NCBI RefSeq assembly: GCF_009674825.1
Contig: NZ_WKJH01000006.1
Span: 1 to 64,000 of the forward strand
From: Maribacter luteus
GTDB taxonomy: Bacteria > Bacteroidota > Bacteroidia > Flavobacteriales > Flavobacteriaceae
Reading direction: 5' to 3'
DNA: 64,000 nt
Made by a program: the position numbers and the translations under genes
Shown: in pieces, positions 54,604-63,927 of the stretch
How the letters are laid out: every line of letters starts with the position of its first letter
Numbering within the stretch: position 1 is the stretch's first letter
Notes under the pieces: model-generated
Told to the model about the DNA's origin: nothing
Databases searched by the model: none
Seen by the model: the letters and a program-made list of their open reading frames with translations, nothing else

Positions 54604-55764
54604 ACCCAATAGATTTATATTGGGAAATTATAGGTCATACATACTTTCAGAACTTGTAATTTATCCTTTATTCAAACTATTGTTTATTATCCATTGGGCT
54701 TATCAAGAAAATGACGATACAGTGATTTTTTTTTAAAGCTTGTTCACTCCATATAAACTGAGAATCGATGGGACTTAATGATCCCTCAATGTAATCCAGT
54801 TAAAAGTTCCATTGGTTTTTCATAAATTACAAATCGTCAGAGGTCAATACTAAGGCATTTCACTTCTTTCCAAGAATTTTGGGATAACTTTTCTTCCATA
54901 ATACCTGCTAAAGGTATATTTAAACTATGATTGGAAATTAGGGGAAAGCCTAATTGACGGATGTGTTGTTCTTTATTTCCGTTTCCCAAAAGGTGTTTTT
55001 ACTTTTATCCTTCCATAGGGTTATAAATGTTTTGATTTATAGACCTAATGAAAGTTTAGAGGGTTTTATAAATACAATTTTAGTATTATCCTATTTAATG
55101 TATTTACATACATTCTTTTTGGATTTTTTTGTCCACTGATGAATAACAAGTAATAACAGAAAGGCCGTGCTATATTTAATGATGAGATCGATTTTTAATA
55201 AGTCCTGTAAGAATAAAAACAATAACGCTGGCGGCAAAAATCATTGATGCATTTGCGATAAAGTAAATAAATGGTTCCATGGGTTCTCGGTTTTTGATTA
55301 GCAATAGATCTTATAGAGGGGATGTTTTTAAGGTAAATTAATAGCTGTTCGTTGATTAACCGATCGCAATTGTATGAATTGTTGTTCTTATTGTATAAAA
55401 TGTAAGAAAACGATAACCTTTTTTATACCCCATCTCTAAATTATACTACGCAATTTGATATTTTAAAGTTTCCCCAGAAGGTATGATGATATACCTTTTC
55501 AGGTAATTATGGCAATTGAATTCAAGATTCTTATTATATTATTTTAACGGTTTTTATATCAGCCCTTGTAAAAAACCACTCACGAATACCGATTAAAAGA
55601 CTATTTGTTCGGTAAGGCGTTTCAGGTGTTGAAAACGTTTGTCGAACATTTTGTGCACTTCACCCATTCTTTTTCCGATAGCCGAAAAATAAGGTGTTTT
55701 CACCGTTTTGTGAACCTGCCTCAGTGTCGTTTGGAGTTAAATTTATGTAACCCAAGTCGATATT
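54604..55764. other. Gene-poor AT-rich region between the two small secreted proteins
   Basis: 1161 nt with no protein-coding gene longer than the 34-aa ORF at 55176-55280. Inverted repeats: CCCAATA/TATTGGG (54605-54611 with 54618-54624), ATACCT/AGGTAT (54901-54906 with 54912-54917), and AAGGTAT/ATACCTT (55478-55484 with 55491-55497). Otherwise nothing is seen. Confidence 0.45.
55176..55280 (-). CDS. Possible 34-aa single-span membrane peptide
   Basis: ATG at 55280, TAA at 55176: 34 aa, starting MEPFIYFIANASMIFAAS and ending in a Lys/Arg/His tail. One hydrophobic span (residues about 4-27, VIVFILTGLI) followed by positive charge is the pattern of small membrane proteins. No homologue is known to me and no recognised Shine-Dalgarno precedes it, so it may be chance. 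It is the only frame in this region with coding-like composition. Confidence 0.4.
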   Translation of the reverse strand: MEPFIYFIANASMIFAASVIVFILTGLIKNRSHH

Positions 55765-56022
55765 ATGAAAGCTATTTTTACCTTGATTTTCGTTCTTTTT
55801 TTCGGTCTTACCGCTTTTGCTCAAAACACCGATGACAATGTTACAGTGGAACCTATTAAAATGGATATTGTTTTGGATAGTGGGATTATCGTTATTGATT
55901 CTGCTAAGGAAAATAAAATCACTTCGGAAAAAAGTGTTGCACGTTTATATAAATTCAAAAATTCCAGAGTAAAGAAGGCTTTGGCTTTTTCAACGAAAAA
56001 AGACAGACCTAAGTTGTCTTAA
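55765..56022 (+). CDS. Small secreted protein B with conserved basic C-terminus
   Basis: 85 aa. Signal peptide (MKAIFTLIFVLFFGLTAFAQ) with cleavage near residue 20, then an acidic middle (DDNVTVEPIKMDIV) and a basic 24-residue tail from Tyr62 (YKFKNSRVKKALAF) that aligns to the end of the protein at 54325. Conserved positions include Tyr, Phe, Val-Lys, Ala-Leu-Ala-Phe and Lys-Lys-Asp-x-Pro-x-Leu. The two are paralogues in tail only, which suggests the tail is the functional or sorting element. No function is known. It is transcribed alone. Confidence 0.78.
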   Translation: MKAIFTLIFVLFFGLTAFAQNTDDNVTVEPIKMDIVLDSGIIVIDSAKENKITSEKSVARLYKFKNSRVKKALAFSTKKDRPKLS

Positions 56023-56475
56023 TACGTTAGGGTTTTTATTGAATACAAGAAAGTTCCCCTTTTTTAATTTTTAACCTAAAATATAAAGCTTATGTTACTT
56101 TTTATTCTTTTGCTTCCGGTTGCTTTGTTAGTGTTGAATATGGTCATATTCCCTAAAACAAAAGGTTTTTTGCAGCCATTGAAAGTACGTGTTAAAAAAT
56201 AGCTTTAACCGTTTTACAATGCAGCAATTAGTAACAGCTAATCATCTGCCTTTTGTTCGTAATTCCCTTTTGGTTCTTGGCTCACATCGTAAATGTTGAA
56301 CGTTACATTTACTTAAAAATGTGAACCGTGCACAAAGGGGCAACAGATGGTGCTTGTTTCATGGGCTGTCATTAAATGCACTTTTAGGGAGTTACGGTAT
56401 GGCTCCTTAACGGAAGGGTTAATAAAATTTTGTTTTTACATAAGTATAGGGTGTTTTGGTATAAGAGCCATTGTA
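56023..56475. other. Gene-poor region before the M14 peptidase
   Basis: About 450 nt of AT-rich sequence that holds only the 36-aa ORF at 56092-56202. The M14 gene ends at 56476 on the minus strand; no strong terminator is visible. Confidence 0.4.
56092..56202 (+). CDS. Possible 36-aa single-span membrane peptide
   Basis: ATG at 56092, TAG at 56200-56202. MLLFILLLPVALLVLNMVIF is a hydrophobic span, and the tail (LQPLKVRVKK) is basic, so the peptide is membrane-inserting with a positive inside. It lies 69 nt after the stop of secreted protein B, on the same strand. No homologue is known to me; real translation is uncertain. Confidence 0.45.
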   Translation: MLLFILLLPVALLVLNMVIFPKTKGFLQPLKVRVKK

Positions 56476-58995
56476 TTATTCCCTTGAAGGGACTTTTATT
56501 TTATCTCCCAAAAACAAGGCATTCAAGAATAACCGGTTCGTCCCATACCAAGAACCCCTGAAATTTGGATTGTCGGCAAAGAGTATTACCCTGCCCGACC
56601 CAACTTTACTCACGATAAGTGATGCCGATGGTTTAACATATTGCTTCATATTTTTTGTGGTAAGGAAACCATCTATATGAGGTTCCTTCGCATATTTCCC
56701 AACAGTTGCATATTCATTTTTACTTGGCGTCAACCAGACCGTATTGTTTTTGTAAACAGGAATGGCGTTGTCATGATAGCCGAAGGCCAGAGGGTGGGTA
56801 GTGTCAATATCCATCTTCAGTATAACCCCACCTACACTTTCTTTACCTAAATTTTCGTCGGAATCTACATAAGGTTTGCGGGTAGCGATTGCTAGCGTGT
56901 CTTTTTCAGGTTTCGTCAATTTTTCTTTTACCAATTTTTTGTCAATGGCCCATTTAGAGGCTGTGCCGATGGTTATCAATGTATTGCCTTTACCTACCCA
57001 GGTTTTTATTTTATCCTGTTGCTTATCGGTAAATTTATATTTACCCGAAACCATGACCAGGGTTTTATATGAATCGATTTTTATTTTGTCAAAATTCCGC
57101 ATGGGAATTTTCGTTATCGGCATATGTACCCTATTATCCAATAAATGCCAAACCTCCCCAGCTTCATATGAGCGAACCCCATCGCCAATAAGCATTGCGA
57201 TCTTTGGTTTTTTTATGGGTGAAATAAAACGGCTTCCTAAGTCGATTCCATTTAAGTTGAACCCTGAATTTACACCGAACATTGGAACTTGAAACTCTTT
57301 TTGAGCTGCTTGGATCAGTTTATATGTAGCATCGGCATCCTTTTTTTGCAAGCTTACGGGAATGACCAAAGCGCCATAATTGAACGATTTGGAATCTGGG
57401 CCCACTTTTGTGGTAAAGGGTTTAAAAGACGACGATATCGTCAATCCATTTTTTTGAAGGTAATTCAGTGCGGCTGGGGCATTGTAATCATCCCAATCTA
57501 TGATATAGGCATAATTGGATTTTTCAACGGGAGAAACTTGGATGAGGTCTTTTGTTGTAGTGATTCTGTCTCCCAAATTCAAGCTGGTTGTGGGCTTATA
57601 CTTCATATTATAGAAATTACCTACAGACCATGCAGAAGCGTCATAATAAACACTGTCTCTATATTTTGAATAGGTCTCGAACATGGTTTGCACCATTCTG
57701 TACTGTGGTTGTTTCGTAGGTACCACGTATGTATCGTTAGATTTATATACTTCTATATTATGTAATAGTAACTTGTCAATGAAAGCCTTGGTTCTATTTT
57801 GGTCATGTGCATCGTTAAAAGTATATCCCTTGATTTTACTTTTACTTGCCCTGGAAATGGCACTTTTAAAGAAGTCTTGTTGGTATTTTCGCATATAAGC
57901 CTTGTTTTTAACCGCGGTTTTTACCGTGGTTATGCCCGAGGTGTATTGGTTGCGGATCGTGAACGGAAATGTAATTTCCCCAAAGGCAGTTGTTTGCTTA
58001 TGCCCACGAGAGCTGGCCTGTTCGAACAAAAGACCCAATCCGCCCTGAAGATCGGGATAAGATGACCCATAACCGGGATACGTGCCGTCAAAGGCCTCCT
58101 TGGTAAAATAAAAACTACCGATACTGTCCAAAGCCTTGGCAAATTGTTCCCCGAACATATTGTTGAGGTCCTCATAATTTTCTTTGGGCATTATCGGATC
58201 TAAGGATCCATTGGCTTTCATGGGCTCAAAGAAATAGGTGCTTTGTGTGCCCATTTCGTGAAAATCGGTAACCACATTAGGATACCATTCATGGTACCAT
58301 GTTAATTTACCCCTGCTTTCAGGGTTAATGCCCAATAGCCAGTCCCGATTAAGGTCAAACCAATAATGATTGGTACGACCACCAGGCCAATACTCATTAT
58401 GCTCGGCATCCTGCGGGTCGGCCACAAGTGGATTTCCTTGGTAGGAATTGGCATATTGGGTATGACGATCACGACCGTCGGGATTGATTGTTGGGTCGAT
58501 GAATATCACGGCATTATTTAAATATCCCAATATTTCCGGATTGTTTGAAGCGGCAAAAGTATATGCCGTTAATAAGGCAGCTTCAGAACTGGACGGTTCA
58601 TTTCCATGTACATTATAAGCCAGATTGATGAAAATAGGGACATCATCGTAGTTTGAAGCATTGTTGTCAGGGTTTGTGAATGCCAAATGTTGGCGTTTCA
58701 ATTCATCAAGGTTCGATAGGTTTTCCGGACTTGTAATCGTTAGGATTACCAATTTTCTTCCTTCATGGGTCTTGCCATAATAATGAATGGAGGCCCTTTC
58801 GGATACTTCCGCAAGTTTTTCCAAATAGGCCACTATTAAGTCGTGCCGGGTGTGATGCTCGCCAATACCATATCCTAAAAATTCTTCGGGCGAAGGTATA
58901 TCGGCATTGAAAGGATGGAATTTTTTGAAAAAGTAATCTTGACCGTAAAGTGTAGAACCACAAAACAGCACCAAAAGGAGTAATTTTTTAAGCAT
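56476..58995 (-). CDS. Secreted M14-family zinc carboxypeptidase
   Basis: 839 aa with signal peptide (cleavage near TLYGQ). M14 core in the first 350 residues: zinc ligands His130 and Glu133 in NVHGNEPSSSE, the substrate-binding NPDGRDR (171-177) and, as candidate third His, His246 in TDFHEMG. The C-terminal half (about 400-839) is a second alpha/beta region typical of the large Bacteroidota M14 proteins of this size. It trims peptides in the periplasm or outside. Upstream is a 14-bp perfect palindrome at 59061-59074 and the histidine kinase gene, both possible control points. Confidence 0.9.
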   Translation of the reverse strand: MLKKLLLLVLFCGSTLYGQDYFFKKFHPFNADIPSPEEFLGYGIGEHHTRHDLIVAYLEKLAEVSERASIHYYGKTHEGRKLVILTITSPENLSNLDELKRQHLAFTNPDNNASNYDDVPIFINLAYNVHGNEPSSSEAALLTAYTFAASNNPEILGYLNNAVIFIDPTINPDGRDRHTQYANSYQGNPLVADPQDAEHNEYWPGGRTNHYWFDLNRDWLLGINPESRGKLTWYHEWYPNVVTDFHEMGTQSTYFFEPMKANGSLDPIMPKENYEDLNNMFGEQFAKALDSIGSFYFTKEAFDGTYPGYGSSYPDLQGGLGLLFEQASSRGHKQTTAFGEITFPFTIRNQYTSGITTVKTAVKNKAYMRKYQQDFFKSAISRASKSKIKGYTFNDAHDQNRTKAFIDKLLLHNIEVYKSNDTYVVPTKQPQYRMVQTMFETYSKYRDSVYYDASAWSVGNFYNMKYKPTTSLNLGDRITTTKDLIQVSPVEKSNYAYIIDWDDYNAPAALNYLQKNGLTISSSFKPFTTKVGPDSKSFNYGALVIPVSLQKKDADATYKLIQAAQKEFQVPMFGVNSGFNLNGIDLGSRFISPIKKPKIAMLIGDGVRSYEAGEVWHLLDNRVHMPITKIPMRNFDKIKIDSYKTLVMVSGKYKFTDKQQDKIKTWVGKGNTLITIGTASKWAIDKKLVKEKLTKPEKDTLAIATRKPYVDSDENLGKESVGGVILKMDIDTTHPLAFGYHDNAIPVYKNNTVWLTPSKNEYATVGKYAKEPHIDGFLTTKNMKQYVKPSASLIVSKVGSGRVILFADNPNFRGSWYGTNRLFLNALFLGDKIKVPSRE

Positions 58996-59060
58996 GGAAG
59001 GTTTTTTAATTAGTCCCTTAAATATAAGGAATAATAAGAAAAAAGAACCCTATGGTCTTT

Positions 59061-59074
59061 AATACCGCGGTATT
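59061..59074. promoter_or_regulatory. Perfect 14-bp palindrome AATACCGCGGTATT
   Basis: Lies in the gap between the histidine kinase stop (59095) and the M14 start (58995), 66 nt upstream of the M14 ATG. Could be an operator; no factor is assigned. Confidence 0.35.
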
Positions 59075-59094
59075 CACAAAATTAGGGGTAAACC

Positions 59095-60309
59095 TTAAGC
59101 AACTGCATTAAAATGCTTGCCTACTTCGTAGAATTTGATAATGTAGTTTGTTCCTTTTTTCGTAGTATCCTTAATGATGCTCCCTTTAAGTTGGCGGGCA
59201 AGGTTGTGGATTAGTTTTAAACCAAGTGATTTGGTGGTTTTGTGATCAATGGTATCCGGGAAACCTACACCGTTGTCACCGATTCTTAGTTCATACCCAT
59301 TCTCTTCGCCTTGCTCGATCGAGATGCTTATTTCTCCATCTTTTTGATTGCAAATGCCATATTTCAAGGCATTGGTAATTGCTTCGTTTATCAAAAGCCC
59401 CAAGGGTATGGCCGTATCAATACCTAATTTAATATCCGGTATATCTATATTTAGTTTTACTTTGTTATCGGCACCTTTTAAAGATCGTATCAGAAATTCG
59501 CTCAATTCCTGTACATAGGATTTATACTCTATTTTAGATAGGTCATCGCGCATATACAGCATCTCATGTACCATTGCCATTGAGATAACCCTGTTCTGGC
59601 TGCTTTTGATGATGTTTTTCATTTTCTCATCCTGTATGCTTCTTGATTGCAGGCTTAAAAGACTGGAAACGGTTTGAAGGTTGTTCTTTACCCGATGATG
59701 TACCTCGCGGAGCAAAGTTTCCTTTTCTTTGATTCGTTTTTCAATCTCATTTCTAGATTTATAAAGATTGTGGTGGGCCTTTAATAGGTTCTTGCCTAAA
59801 ACCCCACCCAAAAGATAGACCGAAAAAAGAATACTGAATAGGCTAAAGAGATCTCTTGAGGCTTCCGGTACGGCATTGAAAGTGAAGGTATATGCTGGAA
59901 GGGTTTCCAGATACATTAGACATACGATCGTCAGGTTTAGGTAAAGGTATATCTTCCCGTATAGTTTTGTGGTTACATAACCGGTGAATACGATAAGTGC
60001 CAAAACGAATATAAAAGGGCTATTGATCCCTCCGCTGTAAAGTGTAATGAAAGTGCCACATATTAATCCGATAATTGAAGTGATATTATAGGTGACCGTT
60101 ATGTTGTTATGTAATTTAAAGGCTAAGGTGTTCAAAAGGTTGACAACACCAAATCCAAAAAAAGCATAAGGTAATATTTCGTTGATATTAAGGGTGTAAA
60201 GGCAAAGGAATCCAAAAATGATGGCGAATATTGAGGAGAAATAATTTACCCTCAATGTTAATTTGACTTTATCCACTAAGCGATATTCATCTTTGACGGG
60301 CATTTTCAT
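59095..60309 (-). CDS. Sensor histidine kinase, HisKA_2 (HWE-like) family
   Basis: 404 aa. About five to six N-terminal spans (residues 22 to about 175) form a membrane sensor, then a coiled linker and the phospho-acceptor box LLREVHHRVKNNLQTVSSLL (His204/205), followed by an HATPase_c domain with NEAITNALKYG (N-box) and DNGVGFPD (G1). The family phosphorylates either a partner regulator or single-domain response regulator; none is encoded nearby. It is upstream of the M14 gene and on the same strand, but a gap with a palindrome separates them. Confidence 0.9.
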   Translation of the reverse strand: MKMPVKDEYRLVDKVKLTLRVNYFSSIFAIIFGFLCLYTLNINEILPYAFFGFGVVNLLNTLAFKLHNNITVTYNITSIIGLICGTFITLYSGGINSPFIFVLALIVFTGYVTTKLYGKIYLYLNLTIVCLMYLETLPAYTFTFNAVPEASRDLFSLFSILFSVYLLGGVLGKNLLKAHHNLYKSRNEIEKRIKEKETLLREVHHRVKNNLQTVSSLLSLQSRSIQDEKMKNIIKSSQNRVISMAMVHEMLYMRDDLSKIEYKSYVQELSEFLIRSLKGADNKVKLNIDIPDIKLGIDTAIPLGLLINEAITNALKYGICNQKDGEISISIEQGEENGYELRIGDNGVGFPDTIDHKTTKSLGLKLIHNLARQLKGSIIKDTTKKGTNYIIKFYEVGKHFNAVA

Positions 60310-60515
60310 AATCGAAACTTTTGGCTCTTTAATAGTGAATTACGATCTGGTAATGAAAGGTAATCCCTATTGGATCAGGGTTATTTATGGTAAATCTAAA
60401 TATGTTTTGGGTTTAAATCAACATCAAACACGAAAATTAAGCTAGAGTGATCGATTTTAATTTAAATTATTTAACCGAATTACCATTATTGAGGGGGCGT
60501 ACTTTTTTTGTAACC

Positions 60516-60543
60516 AAAAAAAAGCGACCGATAATGGTCGCTT
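60516..60543 (-). terminator. Terminator of secA
   Basis: Stem AAGCGACC (60522-60529) with GGTCGCTT (60536-60543); on the minus strand followed by eight T (60516-60523). It lies 22 nt past the secA stop. Confidence 0.85.
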
Positions 60544-60564
60544 GTAATTTTGTCGAATTGGGTA

Positions 60565-63500
60565 TTAATCTTCTGTCAAGACCCATTCCCCTTTATCAAG
60601 TAATGGTTCGGCTTGTTTATACTTGACCGTTTTGCTTTGACCCGACATTACATTTTTTATGGTAACGCGTTCGTTACGTCCTATCTTAGGGCGCTCACGA
60701 ACTATGGTTTCCGTTATTTGTGGTCTTTGTCCTTGGGTTTGGCCTGCGGCCCTGTTTTTGGCGGCCAATTCGTCGCTATTGGGAATTTCTTCCTTGCTGG
60801 TCTGTAAGTTTTCTTTTGGTCTTCTTAAGTTACCCGCATTTTGAATTTCATTCGGATTCTCAGTTGGTAGTTCTCCTTTGAACAAGAAAGAAACAACTTC
60901 TTTGTTGACTTTATCGATCATTTCCTTGAAAAGTTCAAATGCCTCGAATTTGTAGATCAATAAAGGATCTTTCTGCTCGTGAACGGCCAATTGTACCGAT
61001 TGCTTCAATTCATCCATTTTACGTAAATGGGTTTTCCAGGAATCATCTATGATCGCTAGCGTAATGTTCTTTTCAAAATCGGTGACCAATTGTTTACCGT
61101 CAGATTCATAGGCATCTTTTAGGTTGGTCACTACATTCAAACTTTTTATTCCGTCGGTAAACGGAACTACGATACGTTCGAACTTATTGGAGTTGTCTTC
61201 GTAGACTTTCTTTATTACGGGAAATGCTGTTGCGGCATTTCGCTCCATCTTATCTTGATAGAATGCGTAGGCGCCCTTGTAAATGGCATTGGCAATCTCA
61301 GGAACGGTCATTTTTCCAAACTCTGCCTCGCTTATAGGGGAGGTGATAGAGAAGAACTTGATCAACTCAAATTCAAAGTGCTTAAAGTCCATCGCACCTT
61401 TATTGGTTTCAGCAATAACTTCACAGGTGTCATAGATCATATTGGCGATATCCACTTTTAAACGTTCACCTTGTAGGGCGTGGCGTCTTCTTTTGTATAC
61501 CACCTCACGCTGAGCGTTCATAACATCATCATATTCCAATAAACGTTTACGAACACCGAAGTTGTTTTCTTCAACTTTTTTCTGGGCACGTTCAATAGAT
61601 TTTGTCATCATGGAGTGTTGTATGACCTCACCGTCTTCCAAGCCCATCTTATCCATCATCTTTGCAACACGATCAGAACCGAATAGTCGCATAAGGTTAT
61701 CTTCCAAGGAAACATAGAATTGAGAACTTCCTGGATCACCTTGACGACCGGAACGACCTCTTAACTGTCTGTCTACACGTCGGGAATCATGACGTTCTGT
61801 TCCTATAATGGCCAAACCACCGGCTTTTTTAACTTCATCGGTCAGTTTAATATCCGTACCACGACCCGCCATGTTGGTTGCTATGGTAACCACCCCAGGA
61901 TTTCCGGCTTCAGCAACAACATCGGCTTCTTTCTTATGTAATTTCGCATTCAATACATTATGTGGTACTTTTCGGATGTTAAGCATTCGCGATAATAATT
62001 CTGAAATCTCAACTGAAGTCGTACCGATCAATACAGGTCTACCTGATTGTGACAATTTAGTGACCTCCTCGATAATGGCATTATATTTTTCGCGCTTTGT
62101 CTTATAGATCAAATCGTTTCGGTCATCTCGTGCAATGGGACGGTTTGTAGGTATCTCCATGACATCCAACTTGTAAATTTCCCAGAATTCCCCAGCTTCG
62201 GTTATAGCGGTACCTGTCATACCTGAAAGCTTTTTGTACATCCTGAAATAGTTCTGAAGGGTAACCGTGGCAAAGGTCTGTGTCAAAGCTTCAATCTTTA
62301 CATTTTCCTTGGCCTCAATGGCTTGGTGTAAACCATCTGAATAACGACGACCGTCCATAATACGACCGGTCTGCTCATCAACGATCATTACTTTGTTGTC
62401 CATGACCACATATTCCACATCTTTTTCAAAAAGGGTATATGCCTTTAATAATTGGCTCATGGTATGTATACGCTCACTCTTGATCGTAAAGTCCTTAAAT
62501 AGTTCTTCTTTGAGTTCGGCCTCTTTTTCAATCTCCAGGTTTTGTTTTTCGATCTTAGCTATTTCGCCGCCAATATCGGGCATTACGAAGAAATCCCTGT
62601 TTTGTTCCCCTGAGATATAATCGACCCCTTTATCGGTCAATTCAATTTGATTGTTCTTTTCATCGATTACGAACAATAGGTCTTCATCTACCTTGGGCAT
62701 TTCCCTATTGTTATCTTGCATATAGAAATTCTCGGTTTTCTGCAATAATTGCTTTATACCTTCTTCACTTAAATATTTTATCAATGCCTTATTTTTAGGC
62801 AAACCTCTGTATACACGAAGTAAAAGGAATCCGCCTTCTTTGGTGTCACCTGCAGCAATAGCTTTTTTTGCCTCGGCCAATACACCGGTCAAATGTTGTC
62901 TTTGTTTTTGTACAATATCGTTGACCTTTGGCTTAAGCTCGTTAAATTCATGACGGTCACCTTCCGGTACCGGTCCCGAAATGATCAAAGGGGTACGTGC
63001 ATCATCGACCAAAACTGAATCGACCTCATCGACAATGGCGTAATGATGCGGTCTTTGGACCAAGTCGGCGGGTGTATGCGCCATATTATCCCTTAGGTAA
63101 TCGAAACCGAATTCGTTATTGGTGCCGTAAGTGATATCCGCGTTGTACGCAGCCCTACGGCCTTCCGAATTAGGTTTATGGTGGTCTATACAATCTACTG
63201 AAAGACCATGGAATTCGAATATCGGGGCCATCCAGGCACTATCCCTTTTAGCCAGATAATCGTTCACCGTTACCAAGTGTGCACCATGGCCCGATAAGGC
63301 GTTTAGGTACATAGGTAGCGTAGCGACCAAAGTTTTACCTTCACCAGTCTGCATTTCAGCGATTTTGCCTTGGTGCAAGGCGATACCACCGATCAACTGT
63401 ACGTCGTAATGTACCATATCCCATGTGACTGCCTTCCCGGCGGCATCCCAAGAGTTTTTCCAAATGGCCTTATCGCCATCTAAAGTAACATAGTCCTTTG

Positions 63501-63927
63501 TGCCGGATATTTTTCTATCGAATTCTGAAGCGGTAACTTCCAAATTTTCGTTTGCAACGAACCGCTTTGCCGTTTCCTTCACTACGGCGAATGCTTCTGG
63601 CAGGATATCGTTCAATGTTTTTTCGGATATTTTATAGGCCTCGTCCTGCAGTTTGTCTATCTCGGCATAAATGTCCTCGTTTTTGTCAATATCGGTTGAG
63701 GCATGCACTTGCTCGGTTAGTTCGGCGATCTTATCATCCAACTCCTTGCGGTCGGCCTTGATCTTTGCTTTGAATTCATCTGTTTTCGCCCTTAGTTCAT
63801 CTAGGCTTAAACCTTCTAAAGCAGCTTCAAATGACTTTATTTGTTTAAGAATGGGTTGTAGTTCCTTTACGTCTTTTTTTGATTTGTCGCCGACAAATGC
63901 CTTAAGTACTGAATTTAATAAACTCAT
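60565..63927 (-). CDS. secA: Protein translocase subunit SecA
   Basis: 1120 aa, the large Bacteroidota form with insertions. It is the ATPase motor of Sec export. Marks: Walker A MQTGEGKTLVATLP, Walker B/DEAD-like VDEVDSVLVDDARTPLI, FGFDYLRDNM, and RGRSGRQGDPGSSQFYVSLED in the second motor half. The usual C-terminal zinc motif GRNDPCPCGSGKKxxxC is absent; the end reads IGRNERVTIKN, keeping the GRN lead but no Cys, then KQAEPLLDKGEWVLTED. Known for Flavobacteriia. The start has a purine-rich GGAAG 5 nt upstream; its promoter lies beyond or at the window edge. Confidence 0.97.
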   Translation of the reverse strand: MSLLNSVLKAFVGDKSKKDVKELQPILKQIKSFEAALEGLSLDELRAKTDEFKAKIKADRKELDDKIAELTEQVHASTDIDKNEDIYAEIDKLQDEAYKISEKTLNDILPEAFAVVKETAKRFVANENLEVTASEFDRKISGTKDYVTLDGDKAIWKNSWDAAGKAVTWDMVHYDVQLIGGIALHQGKIAEMQTGEGKTLVATLPMYLNALSGHGAHLVTVNDYLAKRDSAWMAPIFEFHGLSVDCIDHHKPNSEGRRAAYNADITYGTNNEFGFDYLRDNMAHTPADLVQRPHHYAIVDEVDSVLVDDARTPLIISGPVPEGDRHEFNELKPKVNDIVQKQRQHLTGVLAEAKKAIAAGDTKEGGFLLLRVYRGLPKNKALIKYLSEEGIKQLLQKTENFYMQDNNREMPKVDEDLLFVIDEKNNQIELTDKGVDYISGEQNRDFFVMPDIGGEIAKIEKQNLEIEKEAELKEELFKDFTIKSERIHTMSQLLKAYTLFEKDVEYVVMDNKVMIVDEQTGRIMDGRRYSDGLHQAIEAKENVKIEALTQTFATVTLQNYFRMYKKLSGMTGTAITEAGEFWEIYKLDVMEIPTNRPIARDDRNDLIYKTKREKYNAIIEEVTKLSQSGRPVLIGTTSVEISELLSRMLNIRKVPHNVLNAKLHKKEADVVAEAGNPGVVTIATNMAGRGTDIKLTDEVKKAGGLAIIGTERHDSRRVDRQLRGRSGRQGDPGSSQFYVSLEDNLMRLFGSDRVAKMMDKMGLEDGEVIQHSMMTKSIERAQKKVEENNFGVRKRLLEYDDVMNAQREVVYKRRRHALQGERLKVDIANMIYDTCEVIAETNKGAMDFKHFEFELIKFFSITSPISEAEFGKMTVPEIANAIYKGAYAFYQDKMERNAATAFPVIKKVYEDNSNKFERIVVPFTDGIKSLNVVTNLKDAYESDGKQLVTDFEKNITLAIIDDSWKTHLRKMDELKQSVQLAVHEQKDPLLIYKFEAFELFKEMIDKVNKEVVSFLFKGELPTENPNEIQNAGNLRRPKENLQTSKEEIPNSDELAAKNRAAGQTQGQRPQITETIVRERPKIGRNERVTIKNVMSGQSKTVKYKQAEPLLDKGEWVLTED

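Noticed and set aside
54954-55139. 61-codon hydrophobic open frame on the plus strand
   Set aside because: No signal-peptide or family pattern, no good start context. It reads as chance in AT-rich DNA.
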